The notes under the pieces: model-generated
What the model was told of the DNA's origin: nothing
Database searches by the model: none
The model's input: only the letters and a program-made list of their open reading frames with translations
NCBI GenBank assembly: GCA_029233925.1
Contig: JARGOX010000006.1
Coordinates: forward strand, 1 to 64,000
Direction: 5' to 3'
Origin: Rhizobiaceae bacterium
GTDB taxonomy: Bacteria; Pseudomonadota; Alphaproteobacteria; Rhizobiales; Rhizobiaceae
DNA length: 64,000 nt
Translations under genes and position numbers: made by a program
Part shown: piece after piece, positions 45,328-54,590 of the stretch
Numbering within the stretch: the stretch's first letter is position 1
Layout of the letters: each line of letters starts with the position of its first letter

Positions 45328-45523
45328 TCCGTACAGACCTCAGCCGATCCGAAAATATCTGAGGAAGGCATCCCTGTTCCAAGCAATTTCTGATCCGCAG
45401 CTTTCGCCTGGGTTCAACAATGCATGCTGCAAGAATTGCCTTGAAAGCATCCGGCAGTTTCATGCCCTTGAGCCAGCGTCAGATGCATATCCGTTTTGCG
45501 CATCATTCTTTCAAAAGTAAATT
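45328..45523. other. Short intergenic stretch, nothing recognised
   Basis: No gene is seen between the mgtC remnant and the promoter at 45524. A weak CCTCAG/CTGAGG pairing lies just after the remnant. Confidence 0.4.
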
Positions 45524-45548
45524 GGAACCTGAAGCGGGTTCGAGCGTT
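45524..45548 (+). promoter_or_regulatory. EcfG-type promoter for small membrane protein B
   Basis: GGAAC (45524-45528), 16 bases and CGTT (45545-45548) match the consensus exactly and end 23 bases before the start codon. Confidence 0.75.
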
Positions 45549-45571
45549 TGTTAAAAAAGCGGAGATTTTCA

Positions 45572-45823
45572 ATGAACAAACATACAAATGAATTCGAAAA
45601 GCCGGAAATGCTCACGAAAAATCAGGCGCGTCAGGGACAGACATCCTATGTATTTCGTGTGCTGATTGTCTCGATCGTACTGGTTTTCATACTTTTTCTC
45701 AGCGCTTACTTGCTGGCAGAATCAGATGACAATGACAGCGAGACTGCATCCCTTTTCACCGGTGATATCGTTGCAGAAATTCAACTGCCGACGTTGGCGC
45801 CAAATGCGCAGTTTTCGAACTGA
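45572..45823 (+). CDS. Small single-pass membrane protein, paralogue B
   Basis: An 83-residue paralogue of the product of the gene at 34552. A polar N-terminal tail with NQARQ is followed by a membrane helix (about 29-49) and an acidic tail, DDNDSETASLFTGDI. GGAG precedes the ATG at a good distance. It has its own exact EcfG promoter, whereas copy A lies behind mgtC. The function is unknown. Shared, ungapped features with copy A argue that both are real genes. Confidence 0.75.
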   Translation: MNKHTNEFEKPEMLTKNQARQGQTSYVFRVLIVSIVLVFILFLSAYLLAESDDNDSETASLFTGDIVAEIQLPTLAPNAQFSN

Positions 45824-45873
45824 ATTTGCTTTGCGAGCAGCGATGTACACTGCGCCGACCGTTCAGGTGGTGA

Positions 45874-45891
45874 GGCTGCAGGCGTGCAGCC
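45874..45891. terminator. Hairpin between convergent genes
   Basis: GGCTGCA, a GGCG loop and TGCAGCC form a 7-base-pair stem between the converging small-protein gene and the Lrp-type gene. It could serve both directions, though no T-run is present. Confidence 0.45.
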
Positions 45892-45899
45892 TACCTCAG

Positions 45900-46379
45900 C
45901 TAAAAGCCAAAATCCTTGACGGCCTCCATGGAGACAGAGGTAGACGTATTGGAAACATGCGGCAGAGTGGTAATCGTCTCACCCAGAATTTTGCGATAGG
46001 CCAGAATATCGGCCGTGCGGATTTTCAACAGATAGTCACATGACCCCGCGATCATGTGGCACTGCTCGATCTCGGGCACTTTTTGAACGGCTGCGTTAAA
46101 GGCCTTGAGTGCTGCTTCTCGGGTGTCCGATAGCGTCACCTCGGTAAAGGCCACATGCTCACGGCCCAGCTTGTGCGGGTTCAGCACCGCACGAAACCCC
46201 AATATATACCCCTCCTCCTGCAGCCGCTTCACGCGGCTTTGACAGGGGCTTTTTGACATGCCGATGCGTTTTGCCAGATCTGTGACAGGCAAACGCCCGT
46301 CAGCCGACAGAATTGCGATGATCTGCCTGTCAAAACGGTCCAATTGCCTCATATTGTCTGCAAGATCCAATTTCTCCAC
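45900..46379 (-). CDS. Lrp/AsnC-family regulator, probable proline-responsive regulator of putA
   Basis: A 159-residue Lrp-type regulator. An N-terminal winged helix (residues 12-60; LDRFDRQIIAILSADGRLPVTDLAKRIG) precedes the RAM ligand-binding domain with the conserved CHMIAGSCDYLLKI. It is divergent from putA across 110 bases, the standard arrangement of the proline-responsive activator PutR in alphaproteobacteria. The frame begins with GTG at 46379; an ATG at 46352 is an alternative start. Confidence 0.9.
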   Translation of the reverse strand: MEKLDLADNMRQLDRFDRQIIAILSADGRLPVTDLAKRIGMSKSPCQSRVKRLQEEGYILGFRAVLNPHKLGREHVAFTEVTLSDTREAALKAFNAAVQKVPEIEQCHMIAGSCDYLLKIRTADILAYRKILGETITTLPHVSNTSTSVSMEAVKDFGF

Positions 46380-46489
46380 CCTTTTCGACCCGTATTTCAG
46401 TCTTTTTGCCGTTCTTGCGAAAAAAATAAGGAAACATGACTTTCAATTTTGCGCAATACTGAAAATCCAAAGAGCATTTGAGGTTTTTC

Positions 46490-49400
46490 ATGGCTGACCT
46501 GACGCATCTCCGCAACATCATTCGCGAACACCATCTGGCGCCCGCCAAAACGCTACTGGAGCAGCTTGTGCGCTCCAGTGGCCCTGCCCCCGAAATACGC
46601 GACGCCATATCAAAGAAGGCCGAGGCGCTGGTTGAAACCATTCGCGCCGATAACCGCCCAGGGCTGATGGAAGTGTTTCTGGCCGAATACGGTCTATCGA
46701 CGCATGAAGGCATTGCCTTGATGTGTCTGGCGGAAGCTTTGTTGCGGGTGCCCGATGCACAAACCATGGATGACCTGATCGAAGACAAGATTGCGCCTTC
46801 CAGTTGGGGGCGGCATCTGGGCAAGTCCTCTTCCTCTCTGGTCAATGCCTCGACCTGGGCTTTGATGCTGACAGGCAAGGTGCTCGACGAGAATGCGTCC
46901 AAGGGCGTGACCCATGTGCTGCACGGCGCCATCAAGCGTTTGGGTGAACCGGTCATTCGGGTTGCCGTGAAGGCAGCCATGAAGGAAATGGGCAATCAGT
47001 TCGTTCTGGGCGAGAGCATTGCGGATGCCGTCAAACGCGGCCAGCCGATGAAGGCCAAAGGCTTTACCTATTCCTACGACATGCTGGGAGAAGCGGCGCT
47101 AACGGCAGCTGACGCTGACAAATTCTTCCATGCCTATTCCGACGCCATCACCACCCTTGGCAAGAATGCCGCCTCGACAGACAGTCGCGAAAACCCCGGC
47201 ATTTCGATCAAATTGTCCGCGCTGCATCCACGCTATGAATTCGGCCAGAAAGAGCGCGTGCTCGACGAATTGGTGGAGCGCGCCCTCGCCCTGACCCTGC
47301 TTGCCAGACATGCCAATATGGGCATCAACATCGATGCCGAGGAAGCCGACCGGCTGGATCTCAGTCTTGACGTGATCGAGGCCGTTTTGAGCGACGAACG
47401 CCTCGCCGGTTGGGACGGATTCGGCGTTGTGGTTCAAGCCTATGGCAAGCGCGCCGCCCCCGTCATCGACTGGCTCTATGCGCTTGCTGAAAAGCTTGAC
47501 CGGCGCATCATGGTGCGCCTGGCCAAAGGAGCCTATTGGGACACGGAAATCAAACGCGCCCAGGTAGAAGGCCTGCAAGACTTTCCGGTCTTCACGCGCA
47601 AATCCGCAACGGATGTATCCTATATCTGCTGCGCCGCCAGGCTTCTGGGCATGACCGACCGCATCTACCCGCAATTTGCCACCCACAACGCCACTTCGGT
47701 CGCGGCTGTTCTGGCGCTTGGCGAAAACAAATCCCAATATGAGTTCCAGCGCCTGCATGGCATGGGCGAAGTTCTGCATCGCAAGGTCATGGAAACCGAA
47801 AACACCCGGTGCCGCATCTATGCACCGGTCGGGCCGCATCGCGACCTGCTTGCCTATCTGGTCCGGCGCTTGCTGGAAAACGGCGCCAATTCGTCCTTCG
47901 TCAATCAGATTATCGACGAAAATGTGTCGCCTGCCCTGATTGCCACCGATCCTTTTGAAATCTTTGAGGAAGATATGGAGGACCCGGCACCCCACATCCG
48001 GTTGCCCGAAAACCTCTACGCACCGGAACGACGCAATTCGCGAGGCTGGGACCTGCATGATGCGCGCGACATTGCTGATATCGAACAGGCGCGCACGCCC
48101 TTTCTGAAGATCAAATGGCATGTTGAACCCTTGATGGCCGCACCCTTTGTCGGCTCCGCGCCAAATCCAATTCGCAATCCTGCCGATCCTGACGACCATG
48201 TGGGCACCGTGATTGAGGCCACTGCGCAGGACGTGGAAACGGCTTTGGCCTTTGCCGCGCCCTGGGATGATTGCCAGCCCGATCAACGCGCTGCAATTCT
48301 CGAGCGCGCCGCCGATCTTTACGAGGAAAATTTCGGCCTGTTTTTTGCAGCGCTGACCCGCGAAGCCGGAAAGGTTCCCGCAGACGCCATCGCAGAATTG
48401 CGTGAGGCAGTGGATTTTCTGCGATACTACGCCGCCCGCATTCCGGAATTGGAAAACCGCTCGGCGCGCGGCCTTTTTGCCTGCATATCGCCGTGGAATT
48501 TTCCTCTCGCCATCTTTACCGGCCAGATCGCGGCAGCCATGGCCGGCGGCAATGGCGTGCTGGCAAAGCCTGCAGACCCGACCCCCATCATTGCCCATAT
48601 CGCTGTGCAATTGCTGCACGAGGCAGGCGTCCCCCGTGCGGTCCTCCAGCTTCTCCCCGGTCGCGGTTCCATTGTCGGCGCAAAACTGGTCGCCGACCCG
48701 CGCATCGAAGGCGTCTGCTTTACCGGCTCCACGAACACCGGCCAGACAATCAACCGGTCCATGGCAGAAGATGCCGCCCCCGACGCGCTGCTGATCGCAG
48801 AGACAGGCGGTATCAATGCGATGATTGTGGATTCAACTGCACTGCCCGAACAAGCGGTGAAAGACATCGTCAATTCTGCCTTCCGCTCCGCCGGACAGCG
48901 CTGTTCGGCACTGCGTATTCTGTACGTGCAGGAAGACATTGCCCCTGCCTTTCTTGAAATGCTGTTTGGCGCCATGGATGAACTGGCGATTGGCAACCCA
49001 TGGGATTACACGACGGATGTGGGCCCGGTCATCACTCAGGGCGCCTGCAAGGAAATTCTGGACCACATCGAGTCAGCCAAAACCGAGGACCGCTTGATGA
49101 AACAGATTGAGGCGCCACAATCAGGCACCTTTGTCGGCCCGGCAGCGATCAAAGTTCACGGCATGCAGGACATGCAGCGCGAAATCTTCGGTCCGGTTCT
49201 GCACATCGCCACCTTCAAGGCGTCGGAAATCGGCCGCATTATCAAAGACATCAACAAGAGTCGCTTTGGTCTGACTTTCGGTCTCCACACCCGTATGGAT
49301 GATCGCGTCGAGAAGATCACCTCTGGTCTCAACGCGGGCAATATTTACGTCAACCGCAATCAGATCGGTGCCATTGTGGGCTCACAACCTTTTGGCGGCG

Positions 49401-49981
49401 AAGGACTTTCCGGCACAGGACCAAAGGCCGGCGGGCCCAATTATGTCCGGCGTTTCACCCGACCGGAGGTAACACAATCGATGCCCGTTGAACCCGCGCA
49501 ACCCCTGGACGTTCAAACAGTCCAGGCTGCCCTCAATGCGCTCGAACCGGTCCCGCGCAAACGGCTTCAGACCTTGGACCTGCCCGGTCCGACAGGCGAA
49601 TCCAATCGGCTTTCCTATTATCCGCGCGGCACCATCCTGTGCCTTGGACCAGTGCCGGACGATGCGGTCAAACAGGCAGCCATTGCACGCGACCGAGACT
49701 GCAACGCCCTGATTATATGTCACGATGCGACAGAAAAAACTGCCGTTGCAGGTTACCTTAAGCGCCAGGACCTTGCGGAATTATCAGGCTTTGACGGCGT
49801 TGCGCTTTGGAGCGATGCAGCCGATATCCGCGCTGCTCGCATCGCGCTGGCAAAGCGCGACGGGCCACTCCTGCCCTTGATGAATGACAGCGACATGGCG
49901 GATCGCTGCATCATCGAACGTCACGTGTGCATCGACACCACCGCTGCCGGAGGCAATACGTCTTTGTTGGCCGGGATCTGA
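46490..49981 (+). CDS. putA: Bifunctional proline dehydrogenase/P5C dehydrogenase
   Basis: A 1163-residue enzyme that oxidises proline to glutamate in two steps. The FAD-dependent proline dehydrogenase barrel covers roughly residues 160-460 (SIKLSALHPRYE, RIMVRLAKGAYWDTEIKRAQ, QFATHNATSV). The aldehyde dehydrogenase covers roughly 540-1000, with the nucleophile in SAGQRCSALR and the cofactor segment CISPWNFPLAIFTGQIAAA. A further C-terminal domain is present. There is no N-terminal ribbon-helix-helix DNA-binding domain, so regulation falls to the Lrp-type neighbour. GAGG lies six bases before the chosen ATG. Confidence 0.95.
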   Translation: MADLTHLRNIIREHHLAPAKTLLEQLVRSSGPAPEIRDAISKKAEALVETIRADNRPGLMEVFLAEYGLSTHEGIALMCLAEALLRVPDAQTMDDLIEDKIAPSSWGRHLGKSSSSLVNASTWALMLTGKVLDENASKGVTHVLHGAIKRLGEPVIRVAVKAAMKEMGNQFVLGESIADAVKRGQPMKAKGFTYSYDMLGEAALTAADADKFFHAYSDAITTLGKNAASTDSRENPGISIKLSALHPRYEFGQKERVLDELVERALALTLLARHANMGINIDAEEADRLDLSLDVIEAVLSDERLAGWDGFGVVVQAYGKRAAPVIDWLYALAEKLDRRIMVRLAKGAYWDTEIKRAQVEGLQDFPVFTRKSATDVSYICCAARLLGMTDRIYPQFATHNATSVAAVLALGENKSQYEFQRLHGMGEVLHRKVMETENTRCRIYAPVGPHRDLLAYLVRRLLENGANSSFVNQIIDENVSPALIATDPFEIFEEDMEDPAPHIRLPENLYAPERRNSRGWDLHDARDIADIEQARTPFLKIKWHVEPLMAAPFVGSAPNPIRNPADPDDHVGTVIEATAQDVETALAFAAPWDDCQPDQRAAILERAADLYEENFGLFFAALTREAGKVPADAIAELREAVDFLRYYAARIPELENRSARGLFACISPWNFPLAIFTGQIAAAMAGGNGVLAKPADPTPIIAHIAVQLLHEAGVPRAVLQLLPGRGSIVGAKLVADPRIEGVCFTGSTNTGQTINRSMAEDAAPDALLIAETGGINAMIVDSTALPEQAVKDIVNSAFRSAGQRCSALRILYVQEDIAPAFLEMLFGAMDELAIGNPWDYTTDVGPVITQGACKEILDHIESAKTEDRLMKQIEAPQSGTFVGPAAIKVHGMQDMQREIFGPVLHIATFKASEIGRIIKDINKSRFGLTFGLHTRMDDRVEKITSGLNAGNIYVNRNQIGAIVGSQPFGGEGLSGTGPKAGGPNYVRRFTRPEVTQSMPVEPAQPLDVQTVQAALNALEPVPRKRLQTLDLPGPTGESNRLSYYPRGTILCLGPVPDDAVKQAAIARDRDCNALIICHDATEKTAVAGYLKRQDLAELSGFDGVALWSDAADIRAARIALAKRDGPLLPLMNDSDMADRCIIERHVCIDTTAAGGNTSLLAGI

Positions 49982-50286
49982 TCACACTATCCCGAAAGGT
50001 TATGACAGGGTTCAGTCCGCATCCATTATGCGATATTATTCAGTCGCTTAATCTCTATGCGGAAGATCAATTGAGGGGTCATTTTGTCTTCGATAGCACA
50101 ACACCTTGCAGGCAGTAACAGGCACGCCATAAACTCATAGGCGACCTTGATGCAACCGATGACAGGATGCACGGCAAAAGACCGCAGCGCACCTGGTTAT
50201 AATCACCGCTTCATTCGTCAAAACCAGAGGCAGTACACGCTCGCCTTGCCGGTTTTCGGTTTTGCTGCAGCATCAAGATAAATGCG
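49982..50286. other. Intergenic region, nothing recognised
   Basis: These 305 bases lie between the converging putA and dctQM genes. I see no gene or strong hairpin; a mildly repetitive TGCCGGTTTTCGGTTTTGC occurs near 50250. Confidence 0.45.
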
Positions 50287-52230
50287 TTACATCAGTGAGG
50301 GCAGGAAAAGACAGATCTGCGGGAAGACCACTATGAAGGCGATCAGCACCAGATAGGCAATCCAGAACGGCAGGACGCCCCTGAAAATGTCATACATCGG
50401 CACATCCCTGGCGATGGCCGCAATGGCGAAGACATTGACACCGATGGGCGGCGTGACCACACCCAGTTCCACCATGATAACCACCAGCACCCCGAACCAG
50501 ACCGGATCGAACCCGGCGCTCATGGCGATGGGAAAAAACAGCGGAACCGTCAGCACCAGCGCCGGCAAGGCATTCATGAACATACCGATCACCACGTAGA
50601 ACAACAGGATCGCGATGACGATCTGATATTTGCCAAGTTGCATTGCAATGACGAGGTCCGCCAATTGCTGGGTCAGTCCACTGATGGCGATAAACCGGCT
50701 GAAGGCCGCAGCAAACATGAATATGACAATGATTGCCGCCGTCAGCCGCAGAGTCTGGACAATGGATTGCCAGAAGGCTGCAAGGGTGAGCCGCCGCATG
50801 AGAATTGAGATCAGCAAGGCGCCGAAAACGCCCATTCCGGCCGCCTCATTGGGCGTGACCAGACCGGAATATATGCCGCCAAGCACCAATAGGATGAGCG
50901 CCAGAACCGGCCATGTCCCAAAACTGGATTCAACACGTTCCTTCCAGCTGCTTTTTTCTCCACGCGGCGCCAAAGACGGGTTGAGGATTGCACGGACCGT
51001 AATCAAACCGATCAACAGGAGCGCGAATAGAAGACCCGGAATGACGCCTGCAAGAAACAGCTTGCCGATCGAGACCTCGGTAATCATGCCATAAACGATG
51101 AATGCCAGGCTGGGCGGGATCATCACGCCGATGGTCGCCGCACAGGCGATCGAGGCCGTCGCCAGTTTCATGTCGTAGCCGTAGGATCGCATCTGCGGCA
51201 GGGCAATCGATCCCATGCTGTAGACACCTGACAACGTGTCGCCCACAATCGATGACAGTCCGGCGCAGGCGACCGTGCTGGCCGATGCGAGGCCGCCGGG
51301 CAAGTGCCCGATCCAGCGATAGGCCGACCGGTAAAGTTGCTCGGCAAAACCCGATGCAACAACGATCAGTCCCATCCAGGTAAACAGCGGGACAACACTC
51401 CAGGTCTGATCGCTGACAACGTCAATGGTCGTGGTTCCGAGGCTGGTCAGACTGGCATTCGGGGTGATCAGCAGGCTCATGCCCATCACAGCCGTCAATG
51501 CCATCGAAGCGGCAACATGCACGCCCAGAAAAATGAGAATGAAGCAAAGGCTGATACTCAGGATGCCGCGCATGTTTCGGGAAAGTTCAAAGGGCAAACC
51601 GCTCGCGCTGAGGCTCAGATATAACAGCACTGCCACCAGCGCGACCCAGATCGCAAATACGAGAACCGCACGCCAGTCCTGAACCTTCACCACCGCGCCA
51701 AGCGCCGACAGGAAGTTGGCAAGCAGGGCCAGGGCAAACAGCAGCACGAACACCGCCGCCGCCACCACAAAAGGCCATTCCGGCAGTCCCAGCACGCCCG
51801 TGACGATGTGGTTGCTTTGAAGATACCGGACCTGCACGAACATGCGTACTGTCGTGATCACCATCACGCCAAGGGCGAGAAGCAAACCACCCGCCAGGGT
51901 TGGCAGGCGAACAAAATCGGGCATGACCCGCAGCAAGAGATCAACCTGAACATGATTGCGCGCGATCTCCACCACGCTGAGCGCGGACAAGGTGACAAGG
52001 ATCGTCATCAACCCGGTCATTTCCATGCCGCCCGGAACGACGATGGAGAACAGATTGCGCAAGATCACATCGCAAACGGTCAGACCCATCAGAACCACAA
52101 GGGCTGCCGCACCCAGATAGATGGCCACGCGATCCGGCCACACGAGAGCGCCCTTCAATCGCGTCGAGAATGCATCAAGAATTCCAACAACCCGCGTGTT
52201 GGTTGCAGCGTTTGGCAAGGCTTGCCCCAC
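50287..52230 (-). CDS. dctQM: TRAP transporter fused permease (DctQ-DctM)
   Basis: A fused small and large TRAP permease of about 647 residues. The N-terminal 180 residues are DctQ-like with four helices. The rest is DctM-like with GLSSIVGDTLSGVYSMGSIALPQM, IGVMIPPSLAFIVYG and GVVTPPIGVNVF. I chose a GTG at 52230 because AAGGG lies six bases before it. The open frame extends to 52290, but that extension would run through the hairpin after dctP. It forms a complete importer with DctP. The substrate is unknown. Confidence 0.9.
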   Translation of the reverse strand: MGQALPNAATNTRVVGILDAFSTRLKGALVWPDRVAIYLGAAALVVLMGLTVCDVILRNLFSIVVPGGMEMTGLMTILVTLSALSVVEIARNHVQVDLLLRVMPDFVRLPTLAGGLLLALGVMVITTVRMFVQVRYLQSNHIVTGVLGLPEWPFVVAAAVFVLLFALALLANFLSALGAVVKVQDWRAVLVFAIWVALVAVLLYLSLSASGLPFELSRNMRGILSISLCFILIFLGVHVAASMALTAVMGMSLLITPNASLTSLGTTTIDVVSDQTWSVVPLFTWMGLIVVASGFAEQLYRSAYRWIGHLPGGLASASTVACAGLSSIVGDTLSGVYSMGSIALPQMRSYGYDMKLATASIACAATIGVMIPPSLAFIVYGMITEVSIGKLFLAGVIPGLLFALLLIGLITVRAILNPSLAPRGEKSSWKERVESSFGTWPVLALILLVLGGIYSGLVTPNEAAGMGVFGALLISILMRRLTLAAFWQSIVQTLRLTAAIIVIFMFAAAFSRFIAISGLTQQLADLVIAMQLGKYQIVIAILLFYVVIGMFMNALPALVLTVPLFFPIAMSAGFDPVWFGVLVVIMVELGVVTPPIGVNVFAIAAIARDVPMYDIFRGVLPFWIAYLVLIAFIVVFPQICLFLPSLM

Positions 52231-52260
52231 AATATACCCTTTTCCGAAAGCACAGATGGA

Positions 52261-52295
52261 GCCTCGCGCCGGTGGAATCATCACCGACACGAGGC
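52261..52295 (-). other. Intercistronic hairpin after dctP
   Basis: GCCTCG and CGAGGC enclose CGGTG, a 7-base loop and CACCG, giving an 11-pair stem with a 3-by-3 internal loop. It starts 17 bases after the dctP stop and repeats the pattern seen after the other binding-protein genes. Confidence 0.55.
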
Positions 52296-52312
52296 ATGAC
52301 GCACAATCTCAA

Positions 52313-53323
52313 CTAGTTTTGATTATAAAGTTTCATCAGGCGCACGGCTTCGTCGAGGATTTCCTGCCCTGGCAGACCCTGGGCATCTGCCTTGGCCACC
52401 CATTCATCCCATTGCGGGCGCATTTTGCCGGCCAGTTCGGCCTGATCAGCCGCACTCAGGGTCAGAATGTTTTCCGCCGGTGAGCTTGCACTCGCCGCCG
52501 CAGCACTGTTGGTCGTGTTGTAGAGGAAATACATGGGCACGATGTCGGCGAGGTACTTCTGCTCATCCGGCGTCAGCTTGTTGAACGTATCCTTGTTCAT
52601 CACGGAGGAGTAGGTGCCGGGATTCAGATTGAGAAGGGTGTGGTAGGTCGTGACTTCATTGAGCTTGAAATTGTTCACCCAGCCCCAGGCTGCCAACACG
52701 CCGTCAATCGCCCCGCGCTGCAGGGCCAGATAGGCATCCGAGCCCACCATGACAGATGCACTTGCGCCAAGCTGTTCAAGCACTTTCACACCAGCCGAAT
52801 CCTGCGCACCGAACACTTTTCCCTTCAAATCCGCCAGGCTGCGGATCGCTTCAGGCGAGTGCAGATGCGAGCCCATCGCCACAAAGGTCGCCAATTCGAC
52901 CACGTTGTCCTGCTCGGTGAACAATTCACCCATTTGCGGATATTCTTCGCGCAGGCGCCAATAGACGACGCTGGCAATAGTCTGATTGGCCGACAGGCCC
53001 GGCAGGCTGAAAAGCTCCATCGGCAGAAACTTGCCCTGCAGAGCGGGGTGCCAGACAAAACCCAGGTCAAGCACGCCTGCCCCGGTCGCCTGCAGCCAAT
53101 CCTTGAAAGGCGTTACTGAATTGGGTGGAAAAAACTGCACCGTGGCGCGGTCGCCGGTGATCTCCTCGATTTGCGCGGCAAAGCGCCGGTCCATGTCGTT
53201 CCACGGGGTACCGTCCGGCGATGCAAATTGCATCTTGATTTCAATATTATCGGCCGCCAGAGATGGCGCACCCAAAAGAGTGGCCAGCGCCAATGCGGCG
53301 GCCATGAGCTTTCCATGTTTCAT
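52313..53323 (-). CDS. dctP: TRAP transporter solute-binding protein DctP
   Basis: A 336-residue periplasmic receptor of the DctP family. The signal peptide is MKHGKLMAAALALATLLGAP with cleavage near SLA-AD. Conserved points are the FPPNSV strand, the arginine-containing IRSLADLKGKVFG segment and the VAAWGWVNNFK region (here LAAWGW). GGGAGG precedes the ATG at 53323; the frame is open further upstream without family similarity. It is followed by dctQM. Its neighbours, a LysR gene and a divergent amidohydrolase gene, suggest a carboxylate or lactone substrate. Confidence 0.92.
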   Translation of the reverse strand: MKHGKLMAAALALATLLGAPSLAADNIEIKMQFASPDGTPWNDMDRRFAAQIEEITGDRATVQFFPPNSVTPFKDWLQATGAGVLDLGFVWHPALQGKFLPMELFSLPGLSANQTIASVVYWRLREEYPQMGELFTEQDNVVELATFVAMGSHLHSPEAIRSLADLKGKVFGAQDSAGVKVLEQLGASASVMVGSDAYLALQRGAIDGVLAAWGWVNNFKLNEVTTYHTLLNLNPGTYSSVMNKDTFNKLTPDEQKYLADIVPMYFLYNTTNSAAAASASSPAENILTLSAADQAELAGKMRPQWDEWVAKADAQGLPGQEILDEAVRLMKLYNQN

Positions 53324-53509
53324 CTTTTTCCTCCCGGTCCATTGCGGACCAATTGTTTCAATGCGCGAACAGGATCGTGCATGGCTGAAGGTCGACGTCG
53401 CCGACACGACTTGCAAAAGAGGATTTGCTGATGGCTTGAGCGTGACCTTGCTGGCGCGAATGTAATGCGCCCCAAGGAAAGGCAATACTTATTTGTTCTA
53501 ATGAAACCC

Positions 53510-54442
53510 TTAAGCGGAACTTAAAGCAGGTGCACATAACCGATTCCATTCTTCCTCTGTGCGTTGCAACTCCTGGAGAAAATAATCGTACAGAACCCGC
53601 GCCGGACGCGACAATGGCTTTTGCGCCGGATAAATCAGCGCCATATCCACACTCAAAGTGGAATCGGCAATGGGGTTGACCGTAATTCTGTCATTGCCCA
53701 ATTCCCGCAAGCCAATCCAGTAGGGCAGAATCCCCGACCAATCGGCCTGGCTGACAAACTCCAGACCGGCGGAAAGACTGTCGATCAGAATACGGCGCTC
53801 GATGGCAATCTCGCCACATTGAATGGCGTCTTCGATCTTCGGCCTCAGGCTGTTTTCCGCCGAAGGAACGAATAATTTTAACGGGACGGCATCGAGGCGA
53901 ACGGGTTTCATCTGCGTAAAACCACGCCGTGAACCGGTCAGCAACGAAATCTGATACCTGCCTATATGTTCCGAGGTCAGCCCCACATGCGGCTTGACAT
54001 ACTGTCCGACGTAAAAATCCAGCGAGCCGTTGAACGTTTCCGCAACCAGCGCATCAGCCGTGCCGCTGGCGATTTCGATGTCGACTTGCGGAAACTCCCG
54101 GGTGAAACGCACCAGGGCCTGCGGCAGGATGGATTTGGCAACGCCGGGCGCAAATCCGGCGGAAATCGTCCCCGTAAGACCGGCCTTGAAATCCTCGATC
54201 TCTATCTGTGCCTCGGATACGGCCTTGAGCACAGCCAGGCACCGGTCATAAAATCGTCGCCCGGCAGAGGTGGGGTTAACGCCCCTGCGCGTGCGCACAA
54301 AAAGGCTTGTGCCGAGTTTGGCCTCAAGGGCGCTCATTTGCTGGCTAATGCCGGGCGCCGTGCAGTTCAATCGGACGGCGGCCGCGCTGAGCGAACCTTC
54401 TTCGCACGCTGCAACGAAATACCGAATCTGCCTCAAATCCAT
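53510..54442 (-). CDS. LysR-family regulator 1
   Basis: A 310-residue LysR regulator. The winged helix starts right at the N-terminus (MDLRQIRYFVAACEEGSLSAAAVRL), followed by the effector domain with GTISAGFAPGVA. I chose the ATG at 54442 because it gives the standard family start; an ATG at 54463 lies within an operator-like palindrome. It stands upstream of dctP on the same strand and divergent from the amidohydrolase gene, so it probably controls both. Confidence 0.92.
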   Translation of the reverse strand: MDLRQIRYFVAACEEGSLSAAAVRLNCTAPGISQQMSALEAKLGTSLFVRTRRGVNPTSAGRRFYDRCLAVLKAVSEAQIEIEDFKAGLTGTISAGFAPGVAKSILPQALVRFTREFPQVDIEIASGTADALVAETFNGSLDFYVGQYVKPHVGLTSEHIGRYQISLLTGSRRGFTQMKPVRLDAVPLKLFVPSAENSLRPKIEDAIQCGEIAIERRILIDSLSAGLEFVSQADWSGILPYWIGLRELGNDRITVNPIADSTLSVDMALIYPAQKPLSRPARVLYDYFLQELQRTEEEWNRLCAPALSSA

Positions 54443-54462
54443 GTTCGATTCTCGAGGTGCCA

Positions 54463-54476
54463 TTAGTAATTACTAA
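54463..54476. promoter_or_regulatory. Palindromic LysR-type site
   Basis: TTAGTAATTACTAA is a perfect 14-base palindrome containing the T-N11-A pattern bound by LysR regulators. It lies between the divergent LysR and amidohydrolase genes, 21 bases before the LysR start, and suits autoregulation and activation of the amidohydrolase gene. Confidence 0.6.
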
Positions 54477-54590
54477 CACCTTCGTTAGAAAATATAAATA
54501 TCGCTTACGCCAGATTTGACCCTATGTTCATGCCCCGGGATAGACAATGGGCCCGATGGCGGGCAAACATGCAACGGCAGGAGGAATTGA

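Noticed and set aside
47099-48619. Long open frame (506 codons) antisense to putA
   Set aside because: It lies wholly opposite putA, has no ribosome site and no recognisable domain. It results from codon bias on the coding strand.
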